A DNA stretch of 54,301 nucleotides, from contig NZ_CAJYCN010000019.1 of the NCBI RefSeq assembly GCF_913566895.1, positions 1 through 54,301 on the forward strand. The letters run 5' to 3'. Under the pieces are notes generated by a model. It did not search any database, was not told the DNA's origin, and worked only from the letters and a program-made list of their open reading frames with translations. This document shows, one piece after another, positions 35,025 through 43,599 of the stretch; the stretch's first letter is position 1; each line of letters starts with the position of its first letter. The DNA comes from Listeria ilorinensis. GTDB taxonomy: Bacteria > Bacillota > Bacilli > Lactobacillales > Listeriaceae. A program made the translations under genes and the position numbers.

Positions 35025-35360
35025 TCACTCCTCTAAAAAAACATTGATGACTTCTTTGATTTCTTGCCATTCTTCTTTCATTTCACGAAGATAGGCTTTC
35101 CCCAACATCGTCACTTTATAATACTTTCGTTTTCCGCCATGGCTTCGATCACCATAATAACTTTGGATTAGCCCCTTTTTTTCCAAACGCTGAAACACGG
35201 CGTATAAAGTGGCTTCTTTGATTTGAAAGCGTCCATCCGTCCGTTCGCTAATTTCTTTTGAGATCTCATAGCCATAGGAGTCGCCATCTGCTAAAATACG
35301 CAAAATAATCGAATCCAGATGTCCTCTTAAAATATCGCTGCGGATAAAAAACACCTCCAT
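35025..35360 (-). CDS. PadR family regulator
   Basis: This 111-aa winged-helix repressor has RSDILRGHLDSIILRIL, YGYEISKEI and KEATLYAVFQRLEKKGL. The only ATG start (35360) overlaps a strong GGAGGTG sequence and has a poor RBS of its own. That GGAGGTG lies six bases before an ATC codon (35345-35347), so a non-AUG start giving an N-terminus at IRSDIL is possible. It is the first gene of the operon and sits next to two palindromic operators. Confidence 0.9.
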   Translation of the reverse strand: MEVFFIRSDILRGHLDSIILRILADGDSYGYEISKEISERTDGRFQIKEATLYAVFQRLEKKGLIQSYYGDRSHGGKRKYYKVTMLGKAYLREMKEEWQEIKEVINVFLEE

Positions 35361-35367
35361 TAAAATT

Positions 35368-35384
35368 ACTCTATCAGATAGAGT
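35368..35384. promoter_or_regulatory. PadR operator 1
   Basis: ACTCTATC-A-GATAGAGT is a perfect 8-bp dyad, located between the promoter of the PadR operon and its start codon. Confidence 0.75.
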
Positions 35385-35399
35385 TCATTGACTAGTTGC

Positions 35400-35428
35400 A
35401 GTTTACCATTAATTACTCTATCTGTCAA
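35400..35428 (-). promoter_or_regulatory. promoter of the PadR/2-TM repeat operon
   Basis: On the minus strand a perfect TTGACA (35423-35428) and TAAACT (35400-35405) are separated by 17 bp. The -35 lies inside operator 2. Confidence 0.75.
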
Positions 35429-35434
35429 AGTAAT
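35412..35434. promoter_or_regulatory. PadR operator 2
   Basis: An imperfect palindrome ATTACTCTATC-T-GTCAAAGTAAT shares ACTCTATC with operator 1 and covers the -35. It also lies upstream of the divergent plus-strand gene. Confidence 0.6.
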
Positions 35435-35497
35435 TTAGTACGTTTGATTAAAATCAGACTCGGGAATGAAATAGGAAAAAGAAAAACAGGTGATGAT

Positions 35498-36760
35498 ATG
35501 TCAAAAATTCAAATATTTCCTGCTGAGAGTTCAGATATCAAACATTACATTTCTGCTCAAAATCATAAAAACGACCATCATCTTCATTTTTATATGCATC
35601 TAGCTAAACCACTCGACTGGACGGCTTTGAAGAAGGCTATTATGTCCCTTGAAAAAGTATTGCCTCAGCTGTTCAGTCATTTTAAAGAGTCCGCTTCCGG
35701 CGCATGGTGGCAGGAAAGTGTTTTTGCCGCATCGGATGTTCTTTTTTATGAGGAAACGGAATCACTTGACGCAGCCATCCAGCAAGCACTTGTTCGCAAG
35801 CTTTCGACAGAAAACGGTCCACAGTTCCGCGTGACAGTGATCAGACATCAAGAGGAAGAACATCTTGTCTTTATTTTAAACCATATGTTAGCAGATGGTG
35901 GCGGGTTCAAGGAGCTCCTCTATCATCTGGCAGATCATTACCGGCTCTTTCTGGATGACCCGAATGCTATCATCAAAGAAACAGCAGGGTCTCGCAGTTT
36001 GAAAGAAGTTTTTGGGCATTTCCAACTGCTCGACAAGTGGAAAATTATGACGGATACGCAAGAAAACAAGGCGACGGACATACATAACCCTATTCTGCCG
36101 CTACATGGAGATGACTTGCAGCCGGTCATTTTGACCAAAACGATTTCTGCTGCTCATTTCAGTTATCTAAAAGCATATGCCAAACAGCGTGGCGCAACAA
36201 TCAATGACCTTTTGTTCGCTTCCTTTACCCGGACACTTTATCGACGAACTGATGCCGCTCTTGTAGATATAGACTGTCCGCTAGACTTGCGGAAATATCT
36301 CAGCAAGCCAGCCGGGATCGCTAATTTTACTGCCAATTTGCTTTGTACAATGCCTGATCAGCAAAATGAGACTTTTGAAGAAACGCTGCATACTGTTCAT
36401 CAGCAATTTGACCGGCAGAAAGACAGCTTGAAGCCGCTACATATTTACTATCTGCTCGACATGATCCATCATGTATTTCCCTATCCAAGTTTCAAGAAAT
36501 GGATGGCTAAACTTTACGACATTCCAACTACTAGCTTGACAAATATCGGCATCATCGACCATCAGCGACTTAATTTTGGTACAAACGACGTCCTATCCTG
36601 TTTTATGAATGGCTCACTTAAATATGCGCCTTATTTTCAGGTAGCTGCAACTACTTTTAGAGATGAGCTGACCTTGTCGACAAATTTACATGCAACGGCA
36701 AGCGAGCAAAAATGGCTGGAAGAATTTTTGGAAGATATGATATGTGAATTTCCACATTAA
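35498..36760 (+). CDS. condensation/acyltransferase-like protein (HxxxDG type)
   Basis: This is a 420-aa protein from the ATG at 35498 (AGGTGAT upstream); 34 further in-frame codons lack an RBS. HMLADGGG (about residue 129 on) fits the HxxxDG catalytic motif of the CoA-dependent acyltransferase fold shared by NRPS condensation domains, PapA and wax-ester synthases. A second conserved-looking block is DIDCPLDLRKYL, in the position of the family's DFGWG-side region. No carrier-protein genes are nearby. The substrate is unknown. It is divergent from the PadR operon and may share its operators. Confidence 0.75.
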   Translation: MSKIQIFPAESSDIKHYISAQNHKNDHHLHFYMHLAKPLDWTALKKAIMSLEKVLPQLFSHFKESASGAWWQESVFAASDVLFYEETESLDAAIQQALVRKLSTENGPQFRVTVIRHQEEEHLVFILNHMLADGGGFKELLYHLADHYRLFLDDPNAIIKETAGSRSLKEVFGHFQLLDKWKIMTDTQENKATDIHNPILPLHGDDLQPVILTKTISAAHFSYLKAYAKQRGATINDLLFASFTRTLYRRTDAALVDIDCPLDLRKYLSKPAGIANFTANLLCTMPDQQNETFEETLHTVHQQFDRQKDSLKPLHIYYLLDMIHHVFPYPSFKKWMAKLYDIPTTSLTNIGIIDHQRLNFGTNDVLSCFMNGSLKYAPYFQVAATTFRDELTLSTNLHATASEQKWLEEFLEDMICEFPH

Positions 36761-36765
36761 ACAAA

Positions 36766-36801
36766 AACAACCATCTCCTGGTCAAATGGGAGATGGTTGT
36801 T
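36766..36801. terminator. bidirectional terminator
   Basis: A 13-bp stem AACAACCATCTCC/GGAGATGGTTGTT lies between converging genes. Confidence 0.85.
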
Positions 36802-36803
36802 GA

Positions 36804-38201
36804 TTATTTCACTTCACGCTCGTTCGTCATTGAAAAATACTGGTGTCCGATTTTAGGTAGTCCACCCAGCAATTCGTTGACCGTAACGAACTGGTACCCT
36901 TGTTCCTGTAATTTTTTCAGTGTTTGATCAAGGCTATCTGCAGTAAACTGATGGCTGTCATGCATCAAAACAATGGCTCCATCATAAGCATGCTTGATGA
37001 CACTGTTCGTAATCTTAGCAGCATTCTTAACTTTCCAGTCCTCTGTATCAACACTCCACTGAATGATCGGCAATCCAATTGTTGCAGCTGTTTCTTTACT
37101 CACAGCTCCATAAGGCGGCCGAACACAGTCTGGAAAACGTCCAGTTTGTTCGTAAACGATGAGTTGTGTCGACAAGATTTGCTGGGCGATATCTTCATTA
37201 GACAACTTTGTCAATTGCGGATGATCCCATGAATGATTCCCGACCTGATGGCCAAGCTCGAATTCCTTTTGCACAATCCCCGGGTTTTTTTGCACTTCCT
37301 TGCCTACCACAAAGAAGGTGGCTTTAGCGTGATACTTCTCAAGTGTTGCTAAAATCTGCGGGGTAGTCTTGAAATTCGGTCCATCATCAAATGTCAGCGC
37401 GATTTTTTTGCCTACGATAGATCGTACCTGCTTCACTTGTGCAGCATTTTCCGGTAAAAATTGCTCATTGATGCAGCCGGCAAAACGATCGAGCGGAACG
37501 GCTACTTCCTGTAGTTCCGGAAAACCAGGTACTTTGACCGGAATGATCAGTTGGTCATCGGTCAGGCGAAAATTTGTTGTATGTAAATCTGTTGGATATT
37601 GTACTGTTTCCAAGATTTTTATTTGGTCAAGCGGTATCTTTTTCGATGCCATAAGAGTCTCTTGCATCGCCGTTCGCAGGTCTGCTGCCGCATCTGGACG
37701 ATTCTGGATAACTGCCGAAAGCCTTAACAAATCTCCTGTTTCAGCGTTAATCACTAAATTCTTACCAACCGGACGATCATGCAGTTTACATAGCTGATTG
37801 TCTTTTTTAACATAGACTTCCTGATGCAGTGTATAACTATAGATGTTTCTACCGTTTTCAGACTTCTTAAATGTATAAAAAATCATCTCATCTTGCGTTG
37901 CCTTTTTATGCGACTCTCGTTCAGCTTTTGTCGCATGAAAAATTTCCTGTTCGACATTCTGATGATCTTTCTCATCTTGAATGGTTGGTAAATAAGCTAT
38001 AATTTCCATTCCATCCATTTTTTTTGAAACTTTTTTATAATGTTCCTTGCCAATTTGCTTCTGCATCTTCTGACTCACATCAGATTTTACTTGTTCAATT
38101 GATGCGGCATATTCTTTCTGATGATAGATTTTCAGTGCTGTAAAACTGCCTGCCAAAAGAAGAATCACTGACAGAGCTGTAAGTAAAATGCCTTTCTTCA
38201 C
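36804..38201 (-). CDS. pgdA: peptidoglycan N-acetylglucosamine deacetylase PgdA
   Basis: This 465-aa membrane-anchored deacetylase removes acetyl groups from peptidoglycan GlcNAc and confers lysozyme resistance in Listeria. One N-terminal TM helix (about 5-24) is followed by a PdaC/DUF3298-like region and a NodB domain (about 265-450). Motifs are TFDDGP (Asp272, Asp273), H323-x3-H327, RPPYG, the DTEDW motif and LMHDSH. The length is nearly that recalled for L. monocytogenes Lmo0415 (466 aa). It is transcribed alone. Confidence 0.94.
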   Translation of the reverse strand: MKKGILLTALSVILLLAGSFTALKIYHQKEYAASIEQVKSDVSQKMQKQIGKEHYKKVSKKMDGMEIIAYLPTIQDEKDHQNVEQEIFHATKAERESHKKATQDEMIFYTFKKSENGRNIYSYTLHQEVYVKKDNQLCKLHDRPVGKNLVINAETGDLLRLSAVIQNRPDAAADLRTAMQETLMASKKIPLDQIKILETVQYPTDLHTTNFRLTDDQLIIPVKVPGFPELQEVAVPLDRFAGCINEQFLPENAAQVKQVRSIVGKKIALTFDDGPNFKTTPQILATLEKYHAKATFFVVGKEVQKNPGIVQKEFELGHQVGNHSWDHPQLTKLSNEDIAQQILSTQLIVYEQTGRFPDCVRPPYGAVSKETAATIGLPIIQWSVDTEDWKVKNAAKITNSVIKHAYDGAIVLMHDSHQFTADSLDQTLKKLQEQGYQFVTVNELLGGLPKIGHQYFSMTNEREVK

Positions 38202-38298
38202 TTTAACACCTCTCTAGATGGCCTTCCCCTGCCTCTAAACCTCATTATACAGATTTCAGTGATAACTTCTAGCTTTTTTAGAAAAAAATTCGAATTTC

Positions 38299-39042
38299 TT
38301 ATCCTTTTGTTCGCCAAAAATTGGCAACTGTTCCACTTTCCATCGCTTGCAAAAATTTTCGCCGGATCAGCGGATAAGTCCCCGACAAATCCTCAACCAG
38401 TTTTTTCATTTCCTCACGGGTCGTCTTTTTGTCGACCGGACAAGGATTATGGATGACGGGCAATTCCATTCGCTGTACAAAACGAATGATTTCCTGCTCT
38501 TCCACATAAATCATTGGCCGAATCAGTGTGACTTCTGTTCGAGATAAATAGCTACTCGGTTCAAAACTTTCCATGCGAGCATGAATCAAAAAATTCATCA
38601 AAAAAGTCTCCAGTGCATCATCCAGATGATGACCAAGTGCAACTTTTGAGCAGCCTAGCTCCCGTGCCCGATTGTAAAGAATCCCACGCCGCAGATTGGC
38701 ACAAAGTGAGCAAGGATTTTTCTCCTGCCGAATATCAAAAACTACTTTGGCAATTTCAGTAGGCACAATGTCGAGATTATACCCTAGTTCTGCACAAAAA
38801 GCTTCGAGCGGAGCCAAATCCATCTCCATGCCCATATCCAAAATGATCGGTTTGATCGTAAAAGGATAGCCCAGCCGTTTCTGCTTATTGATCGTATCAA
38901 GCAAATAAAGCAGTGTTGTCGAATCCTTTCCGCCGGATAACCCGACCGCCACTTGCTCCTCCGGCTGAATCATTTGATAATTTGCCACCGCATGAATGAC
39001 CGGATTGAAAAGTTTGCGGTTATCTGTTTTCTTACTTGCCAT
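38299..39042 (-). CDS. TtcA-like tRNA 2-thiolation ATPase
   Basis: This 247-aa PP-loop ATPase has SGGKDS at residues 35-40, a CSLC motif (about 110-113) and a third cysteine in NPCPVDK (about 200-206), which together can hold a [4Fe-4S] cluster. GHHLDDALETFLMN is the conserved core of TtcA/TtuA-type enzymes, which thiolate tRNA. Whether it makes s2C32 or another thionucleoside is not clear from sequence. A single gene. Confidence 0.87.
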   Translation of the reverse strand: MASKKTDNRKLFNPVIHAVANYQMIQPEEQVAVGLSGGKDSTTLLYLLDTINKQKRLGYPFTIKPIILDMGMEMDLAPLEAFCAELGYNLDIVPTEIAKVVFDIRQEKNPCSLCANLRRGILYNRARELGCSKVALGHHLDDALETFLMNFLIHARMESFEPSSYLSRTEVTLIRPMIYVEEQEIIRFVQRMELPVIHNPCPVDKKTTREEMKKLVEDLSGTYPLIRRKFLQAMESGTVANFWRTKG

Positions 39043-39357
39043 CCTCGCTATCTCCTTTCAAAATCAGCAAGTTCATTATAGCACAAGAAGGCATAGCACC
39101 AACGCAGATGTGCAAACTTTCATTGAGGATATAAAACCGAAAATATCCCATCCCAAAGCAACTACGCCACAGATGATGTTCAGGAAATATTTAGTTTCTC
39201 CCTTAAGAGATTGCATTTTTAACAATGGTTTTTGTCAATCCAATATCTTTTCTATACGATTCTAAATTAATTTCATTCTCGAACATTGCAAAATAATAAT
39301 GACAAATAGATTGATTATATAAATCACACATGCATTACTTATTTTTCAAATCCATAC
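39043..39357. other. intergenic region, nothing clear
   Basis: This ~315-bp AT-rich stretch has no supported gene. Short frames here lack an RBS. The right side adjoins the candidate small RNA. Confidence 0.5.
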
Positions 39358-39460
39358 AAAAAAGGCACAAAAAAGTGGGAGCTTTTTTTGTGCCTCCATA
39401 TAGCTAACCGGAAAACCGGTAACTAGCATTTGTGAAAATATTCACTAATACAGTATAACA
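39358..39460 (-). ncRNA. candidate small RNA with own promoter and terminator
   Basis: On the minus strand an extended -10 (TGTTATACT, 39452-39460) precedes ~85 nt with three hairpins: GTGAA-TATT-TTCAC, GCTA/TAGC plus ACCGG-TTTT-CCGGT, and a terminal GGCACAAAAAA.../TTTTTTGTGCC stem followed by TTTTTTG. An unpaired GGAGG lies between the last two. No reading frame is present. It could also be the 3' end of the ZIP operon mRNA, which has no other terminator. Confidence 0.5.
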
Positions 39461-39505
39461 TATTTCAGAAGATTTTCTATGCATTTTTATCATTTATTAA
39501 CAAAA

Positions 39506-40321
39506 TCAGCCAAGTGCGACATCTAATACCATCATAACCGCAAAACCTGCCATTGTGGCTGCTGTTGCCAAATCAGTCGAACCTTCAACTTGTGATTCCG
39601 GAATCAGTTCTTCAACAACCACAAAGATCATTGCTCCGGCAGCAAAGGCCAACGCATAGGGCAAAATGGGTGTTACAAAAACAACGAGCAACGCACCAAT
39701 CACAGCAAAAATTGGTTCAACAACTGCCGATAGCTGACCATACCAGAAACTTTTAGCCCGGGTAAGTCCTTCTCCCCGCAGTGGGATCGAAACAGCCGCA
39801 CCTTCCGGAAAGTTTTGAATCCCAATCCCTAGTGCCAATACACAAGCTGTCACAAATAATTCCGTATTGCCTGACGCGATAGCCCCAAATGCCACACCAA
39901 CAGCCGCACCTTCTGGAATGTTGTGGATCGTGATCGACAGGACTAGCAGGATACTTTTACGCAGCTTGGTTTTAGGCCCTTCTTTGGCCTGCTCTGGGAA
40001 CCCCAGATGTAGATGGGGGATCAAACGGTCCACCAAACGTAGAAATACACCACCTAAAATAAAACCGATAAGCGCTGGCAGAAATGAAAAACTTCCCATA
40101 TCACTGCTCATTTCAATCGCCGGGCTGAGTAGCGACCAAAAACTTGCTGCAAGCATCACCCCTGCTGCAAATCCTAACATGACATTCGCCATGCGCTGAT
40201 TTAAATTTTTGAAAAAGAAAACCAGTGCTGCCCCGAGTGCCGTACATCCCCACGTGAAGATACCAGCAAAAAGTGCAAGCAGCACTGGATTTAAACTCGC
40301 TAAATAATCTAACAATTGCAA
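39506..40321 (-). CDS. ZIP family metal transporter
   Basis: This 271-aa protein has eight likely TM helices. The metal-site motifs [10 protein letters not shown] (TM4), [10 protein letters not shown] (TM5) and VEELIPES are intact, as in ZupT/GufA-type transporters for Zn, Mn or Fe. The His-containing loop HLHLGF lies between TM3 and TM4. It is 8 bp downstream of a small conserved-looking gene and probably co-transcribed with it. No Zur or MntR box was recognised. Confidence 0.92.
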   Translation of the reverse strand: MQLLDYLASLNPVLLALFAGIFTWGCTALGAALVFFFKNLNQRMANVMLGFAAGVMLAASFWSLLSPAIEMSSDMGSFSFLPALIGFILGGVFLRLVDRLIPHLHLGFPEQAKEGPKTKLRKSILLVLSITIHNIPEGAAVGVAFGAIASGNTELFVTACVLALGIGIQNFPEGAAVSIPLRGEGLTRAKSFWYGQLSAVVEPIFAVIGALLVVFVTPILPYALAFAAGAMIFVVVEELIPESQVEGSTDLATAATMAGFAVMMVLDVALG

Positions 40322-40329
40322 TCTCCTTT

Positions 40330-40551
40330 TTATTTATTTTTAAAGCCGCGTTTGATGCCTTTTGCAAATGAACTTGTCGTTAACACCGCGATTTTAGCTA
40401 ATTCAACAGAACCGTATGCCGCAATTTTGGCAACATCGCCTACTACTTCGCCTGCTTTTGATGCAACTTCTCCGACTTCTCGGCCAATTTTCTCACCAAC
40501 TTGCTCCACTTTTTCCTGATCGACTTTTTCAAATTCAATCTTATCTGTCAT
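40330..40551 (-). CDS. small amphipathic helical protein upstream of ZIP
   Basis: This is a 73-aa protein (second ATG at 40551, five bases after GGAGGGG). It has an acidic helical N-terminal half with heptad-like Val/Glu pattern, an Ala/Gly-rich middle and a basic end ([10 protein letters not shown]). It is 8 bp upstream of the ZIP transporter gene. It may be membrane-surface associated. Family not recognised. Confidence 0.65.
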   Translation of the reverse strand: MTDKIEFEKVDQEKVEQVGEKIGREVGEVASKAGEVVGDVAKIAAYGSVELAKIAVLTTSSFAKGIKRGFKNK

Positions 40552-40681
40552 CATTTCCCCTCCATTCTCTTTTCGTTAATCTTATGATAGCGGAATGAAA
40601 GCGATTATTCAACCCTTCTCAATTTCCGCCAAATAGCGTATACTAAGCGTGTAAATCTTCTAGATGAAAGGACGAACGATT

Positions 40682-40909
40682 TTGCGAAAAAGTGATGCAG
40701 AACTTGCCAAACTTGCTTTCACAATCTCTGGAAGTTGTTTTCTACTGGCTGTAATCAGCTCCCTTGCTTGTCAATTTGCACCCATCGGTATGCTTGCTGA
40801 TAACAGCTCGCTTTATATGCTATTTCGCCTGCTCACGGGCGTTTTCCTGATCACGCTTTTTCTCGGCATCATCTTTAGCGCGCTTCATGTCAAAAAACAT
40901 TCAAAATAA
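40682..40909 (+). CDS. small two-TM membrane protein
   Basis: This is a 75-aa protein starting with TTG at 40682 because AAAGGACG lies upstream at good spacing; the in-frame ATG at 40664 would put that RBS inside the gene. Two TM helices lie at about residues 10-32 and 43-66. A promoter TTCTCA-17-TATACT ends about 32 bp upstream. Function is unknown. Confidence 0.65.
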   Translation: MRKSDAELAKLAFTISGSCFLLAVISSLACQFAPIGMLADNSSLYMLFRLLTGVFLITLFLGIIFSALHVKKHSK

Positions 40910-40913
40910 AAAA

Positions 40914-40968
40914 CCGCTCTCCTTTGAAAAACTCTTATGTTTAGAGCATCCTTCAAAGAATGAGCGGT
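40914..40968. terminator. bidirectional terminator
   Basis: A stem CCGCTC...CCTTTGAA with TTCAAAG...TGAGCGG is followed by TTTTTT, between converging genes. Confidence 0.75.
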
Positions 40969-40973
40969 CTTTT

Positions 40974-41357
40974 TTAATTCGCCTCAAAATTCAGGTCAAC
41001 ACCTGGTTCATCAAAGGCAATCTCTGTTACTTCATAAGTCAGACGGCGAATGTAAGAGATGAGCGGTGCCGAAAGTTCCTGCACGACTTTTTTATCGATC
41101 TCTGTTGCCGTTCCAGAGAATCCGACTATCTGAACCAGCCGGCTGATTTTTCCGTCAATTTTAAAGCGTGGTAGAATGAGCTCAAAAGGAACCTCGATTT
41201 TGTAAATCTTCCCGTCTTCTAGAATCGTTTTATTTTCCTCAGTTGGTTCGACTTCATTTATATCAACTCGAATCGTTGGCTGAACCTCTTTTGGCGCCTC
41301 CAGATGTGTTTCAAAATTAAATTTCTCTACGATGATTTGATTGACCTTGACTTCCAC
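40974..41357 (-). CDS. DUF1149 family protein
   Basis: This is a 127-aa protein from the GTG at 41357, which has AAAGGA nine bases upstream and gives the usual family length; a longer frame starting at 41438 is less likely. It has a SecB-like beta-rich fold by appearance (VRVD/IRVDINEV, IPFELILPRFKIDGKISRLVQI-type strands). Function is unknown. It lies downstream of the PiT transporter gene, as in other Listeria (recalled lmo0404-lmo0405). Confidence 0.78.
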   Translation of the reverse strand: MEVKVNQIIVEKFNFETHLEAPKEVQPTIRVDINEVEPTEENKTILEDGKIYKIEVPFELILPRFKIDGKISRLVQIVGFSGTATEIDKKVVQELSAPLISYIRRLTYEVTEIAFDEPGVDLNFEAN

Positions 41358-41463
41358 AAAATCGCATCCTTTATCTTTAATCTGTACTGCCTCTTCATTG
41401 TACCCGATAAAGCAACCTGAGACCAGTGATATTTCCATGATTTTTTATAAAAATCGGCACTTC

Positions 41464-42471
41464 TTAGAGAAAAACAGCTGCCGCAATTTCGTACACGATC
41501 GCAGCCAAAACCGCAGCTGACGGCAAAGTAATCAACCAGGTCAACAGCATGTTTTTTCCTGTCCGCCAGTTGACCTCTTTTTTATGATTCGCGGTTCCAA
41601 CACCCATGATTGAGCTGTCAATGACTTGTGTCGTACTGACAGGTAAATGGATAAGTGTTGCTGTCATGATCACAGAAAGCGAACTGATATCAGCCGCTAC
41701 ACCCGTCACTGGCTCAATACGCATGATTTTGGTTCCAACCGTTTTGATGATCCGGTACCCACCAACAGAAGAACCCACCGCCATTGAAAGTGCACAAAGA
41801 AACTGCACCCAGAAAGGCACGCCAGCTGTTTCTTCTAGAAGCCCACTGGCAATCAGCGCTAGAGTGATCACCCCCATCGTTTTCTGTGCATCATTTGTGC
41901 CATGTGCATACGCTTGGAGTGCTGCCGTTCCAATTTGGGCCAATCTGAATTGTCGATTGGTTTTCACTCGTTTTTTATTTCTAAAAAGCCATTTAAATAA
42001 AGAATAGATACTAAAACCTACTCCAAAACCAATAATTGGCGAAATAATCAACGCAATGATAATCGTTGTGAAGCCGGAATAGTTCAAAACGCTAAAATGC
42101 CCCGCCGAAGCAACCGAAGCCCCCGCAATTGCCCCGATCAATGCATGAGAGGAACTGCTCGGCATTCCGACAATCCATGTCATCAGATTCCAAATAACCG
42201 CCGCTATCAAACCACAAAGAACGACGAATTCCCCGTGATCTAGCGCAAACGGATCCACAATATCTTTGGTCAATGCTACGGCTACTCCCGTAAATGAGAT
42301 CGCCCCTAAAAAATTCATAACTGCTGCCATCAAAATAGCCACACGTGGTTTTAGAGCCCGCGTCGAAATACATGTTGCAACAGCATTGGCTATATCATGA
42401 AAGCCATTAATAAAATCAAATGCTAGACCTACCACTACAATCAGCAAGGTCACTAAAATAACCATATCCAT
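41464..42471 (-). CDS. PiT family inorganic phosphate transporter
   Basis: This is a 335-aa protein from the ATG at 42471 (AAGGAG eight bases upstream). Both halves of the inverted-repeat PiT fold are visible, with signatures GFHDIANAVAT near the N-terminus and AYAHGTNDAQKTMG in the second half. About ten TM helices are present. It imports phosphate with H+ or Na+. A PhoU-like partner is not adjacent; a DUF1149 gene follows. Confidence 0.93.
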   Translation of the reverse strand: MDMVILVTLLIVVVGLAFDFINGFHDIANAVATCISTRALKPRVAILMAAVMNFLGAISFTGVAVALTKDIVDPFALDHGEFVVLCGLIAAVIWNLMTWIVGMPSSSSHALIGAIAGASVASAGHFSVLNYSGFTTIIIALIISPIIGFGVGFSIYSLFKWLFRNKKRVKTNRQFRLAQIGTAALQAYAHGTNDAQKTMGVITLALIASGLLEETAGVPFWVQFLCALSMAVGSSVGGYRIIKTVGTKIMRIEPVTGVAADISSLSVIMTATLIHLPVSTTQVIDSSIMGVGTANHKKEVNWRTGKNMLLTWLITLPSAAVLAAIVYEIAAAVFL

Positions 42472-42531
42472 ATTGGCAACTCCTTTTCCAACCATCCACA
42501 CTTTACCCTTTTTCAGGCAAATAAAAAACAC

Positions 42532-42555
42532 ATCTGCGAAACAAAGTCCGCAGAT
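42532..42555 (-). terminator. terminator of the small membrane protein pair
   Basis: ATCTGCG/CGCAGAT stem followed on the minus strand by TGTGTTTTTTATTT. Confidence 0.75.
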
Positions 42556-42564
42556 ATGCCTTCT

Positions 42565-42960
42565 TTAAAAGTCATAATTATAATCGTAATCTTCCATCAT
42601 GTTATCATGCATGTCATAGTCATAATCGTAATCATAATAATACGAATCCATTGATACGATCCCAAAGATCATCATGAAAAACATCACGATTGTCAAAATA
42701 AATGAAACCGCCGTCAGTACAATCCCAGTAATCATCATACCTTTTCCGCGACCTGGTTCAAAACTAGGTTTTTTCACCAGCATATAAATAATGAAAACAA
42801 TGATAACACTTGTGAAAATCGTCAATAAACACCACATAATTCCACTCATACCGCGATTTTCAGCATCCCGGTAAATCCAAATTGCCATAATTGCTCTTGC
42901 TGCTAGTGAAAGTAGTCCAGCAAAAATCATAAATACGATCGAAAACATCATTATCCCCAT
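42565..42960 (-). CDS. membrane protein with Asp/Tyr-rich tail
   Basis: This 131-aa protein has three TM helices (about 5-28, 40-62, 76-101) and a C-terminal tail of DY repeats (YYYDYDYDYDMHD). The middle part (IWIYRDAENRGMSG, MWCLLTIFTSVIIVFIIYML) resembles small phospholipase D-nuclease-N/DUF-type membrane proteins. Its start overlaps the DUF4064 gene by 10 bp. Function is unknown; the acidic tail could bind cations. Confidence 0.7.
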   Translation of the reverse strand: MGIMMFSIVFMIFAGLLSLAARAIMAIWIYRDAENRGMSGIMWCLLTIFTSVIIVFIIYMLVKKPSFEPGRGKGMMITGIVLTAVSFILTIVMFFMMIFGIVSMDSYYYDYDYDYDMHDNMMEDYDYNYDF

Positions 42961-43391
42961 TTTGATTCATCTCCTTCATGTTCGAAATGTGTTTCTTGTT
43001 GTAAACCTGAACTAGCAGGTACCTCAGGTTTATGCGTCACGGTCAAAATCCCAGCAATCAGATAAAGAATCCCTTGAATACTAAAGATTTGAAGTCCGCC
43101 TAAAACAATCAAAATAATTCCAAAAGTCTTGATTTTTGGTGAGTTTGCTTTAATTTTAAATGCAGCAATATAGCCAAAGACGGTTCCTGCTGCAATCACA
43201 AGTCCGATAATCACAAAAAAGATCAAACCGATTCCCATGAAAACATAATCCTCTGGAAGAAGATATGAATCTGCTGCGCTTGCTAGAACCCCTAGTCCAA
43301 TCAACGCCACGTAAAAGAATACAAGAAGTGCAGCAAATGTATTAAAAATTGCACCGATTAGCGCAAGGATAAATTCTGCCTGTCTGTTCAT
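42951..43391 (-). CDS. DUF4064 family membrane protein
   Basis: This 146-aa protein has four TM helices, an N-terminal MNRQAEFILALIGAIFN motif as in DUF4064 proteins, and a soluble C-terminal tail of ~25 residues. An AGGAGG-like site precedes the ATG. It is the first of a two-gene operon. Function is unknown. Confidence 0.8.
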   Translation of the reverse strand: MNRQAEFILALIGAIFNTFAALLVFFYVALIGLGVLASAADSYLLPEDYVFMGIGLIFFVIIGLVIAAGTVFGYIAAFKIKANSPKIKTFGIILIVLGGLQIFSIQGILYLIAGILTVTHKPEVPASSGLQQETHFEHEGDESKWG

Positions 43392-43599
43392 TTCGTCCCC
43401 TCCTATCCAATAAAATACATGCTTACGTTAAGTGTAGCATGTTTTAGATTACTTTTGTTAAAAAAAGACAGAATTTGATTATTTTAATCAATTCTAGCCA
43501 TGAAAAAATCCAGCTTTGTTCATTTAATGAGAGTAGGAAGATTCATATATCCTAAACTCTGTGATCATTGGGGCAATGATAATCTTCTTATATCAGGTT

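Noticed and set aside
37369-37797. 142-codon plus-strand ORF
   Set aside because: Antisense to pgdA, whose NodB and upstream domains are intact.
38996-39265. 89-codon plus-strand ORF running into the gene-free region
   Set aside because: Begins antisense to the TtcA-like gene, has no RBS and no recognisable domain.
41606-42007. 133-codon plus-strand ORF
   Set aside because: Antisense to the PiT transporter, no RBS or domain.
42599-42645. Asp/Tyr codon repeat considered as a simple-sequence repeat with phase variation
   Set aside because: It is an imperfect hexanucleotide-like run at the C-terminus; slippage would only alter the tail, and no evidence of phase variation is visible.
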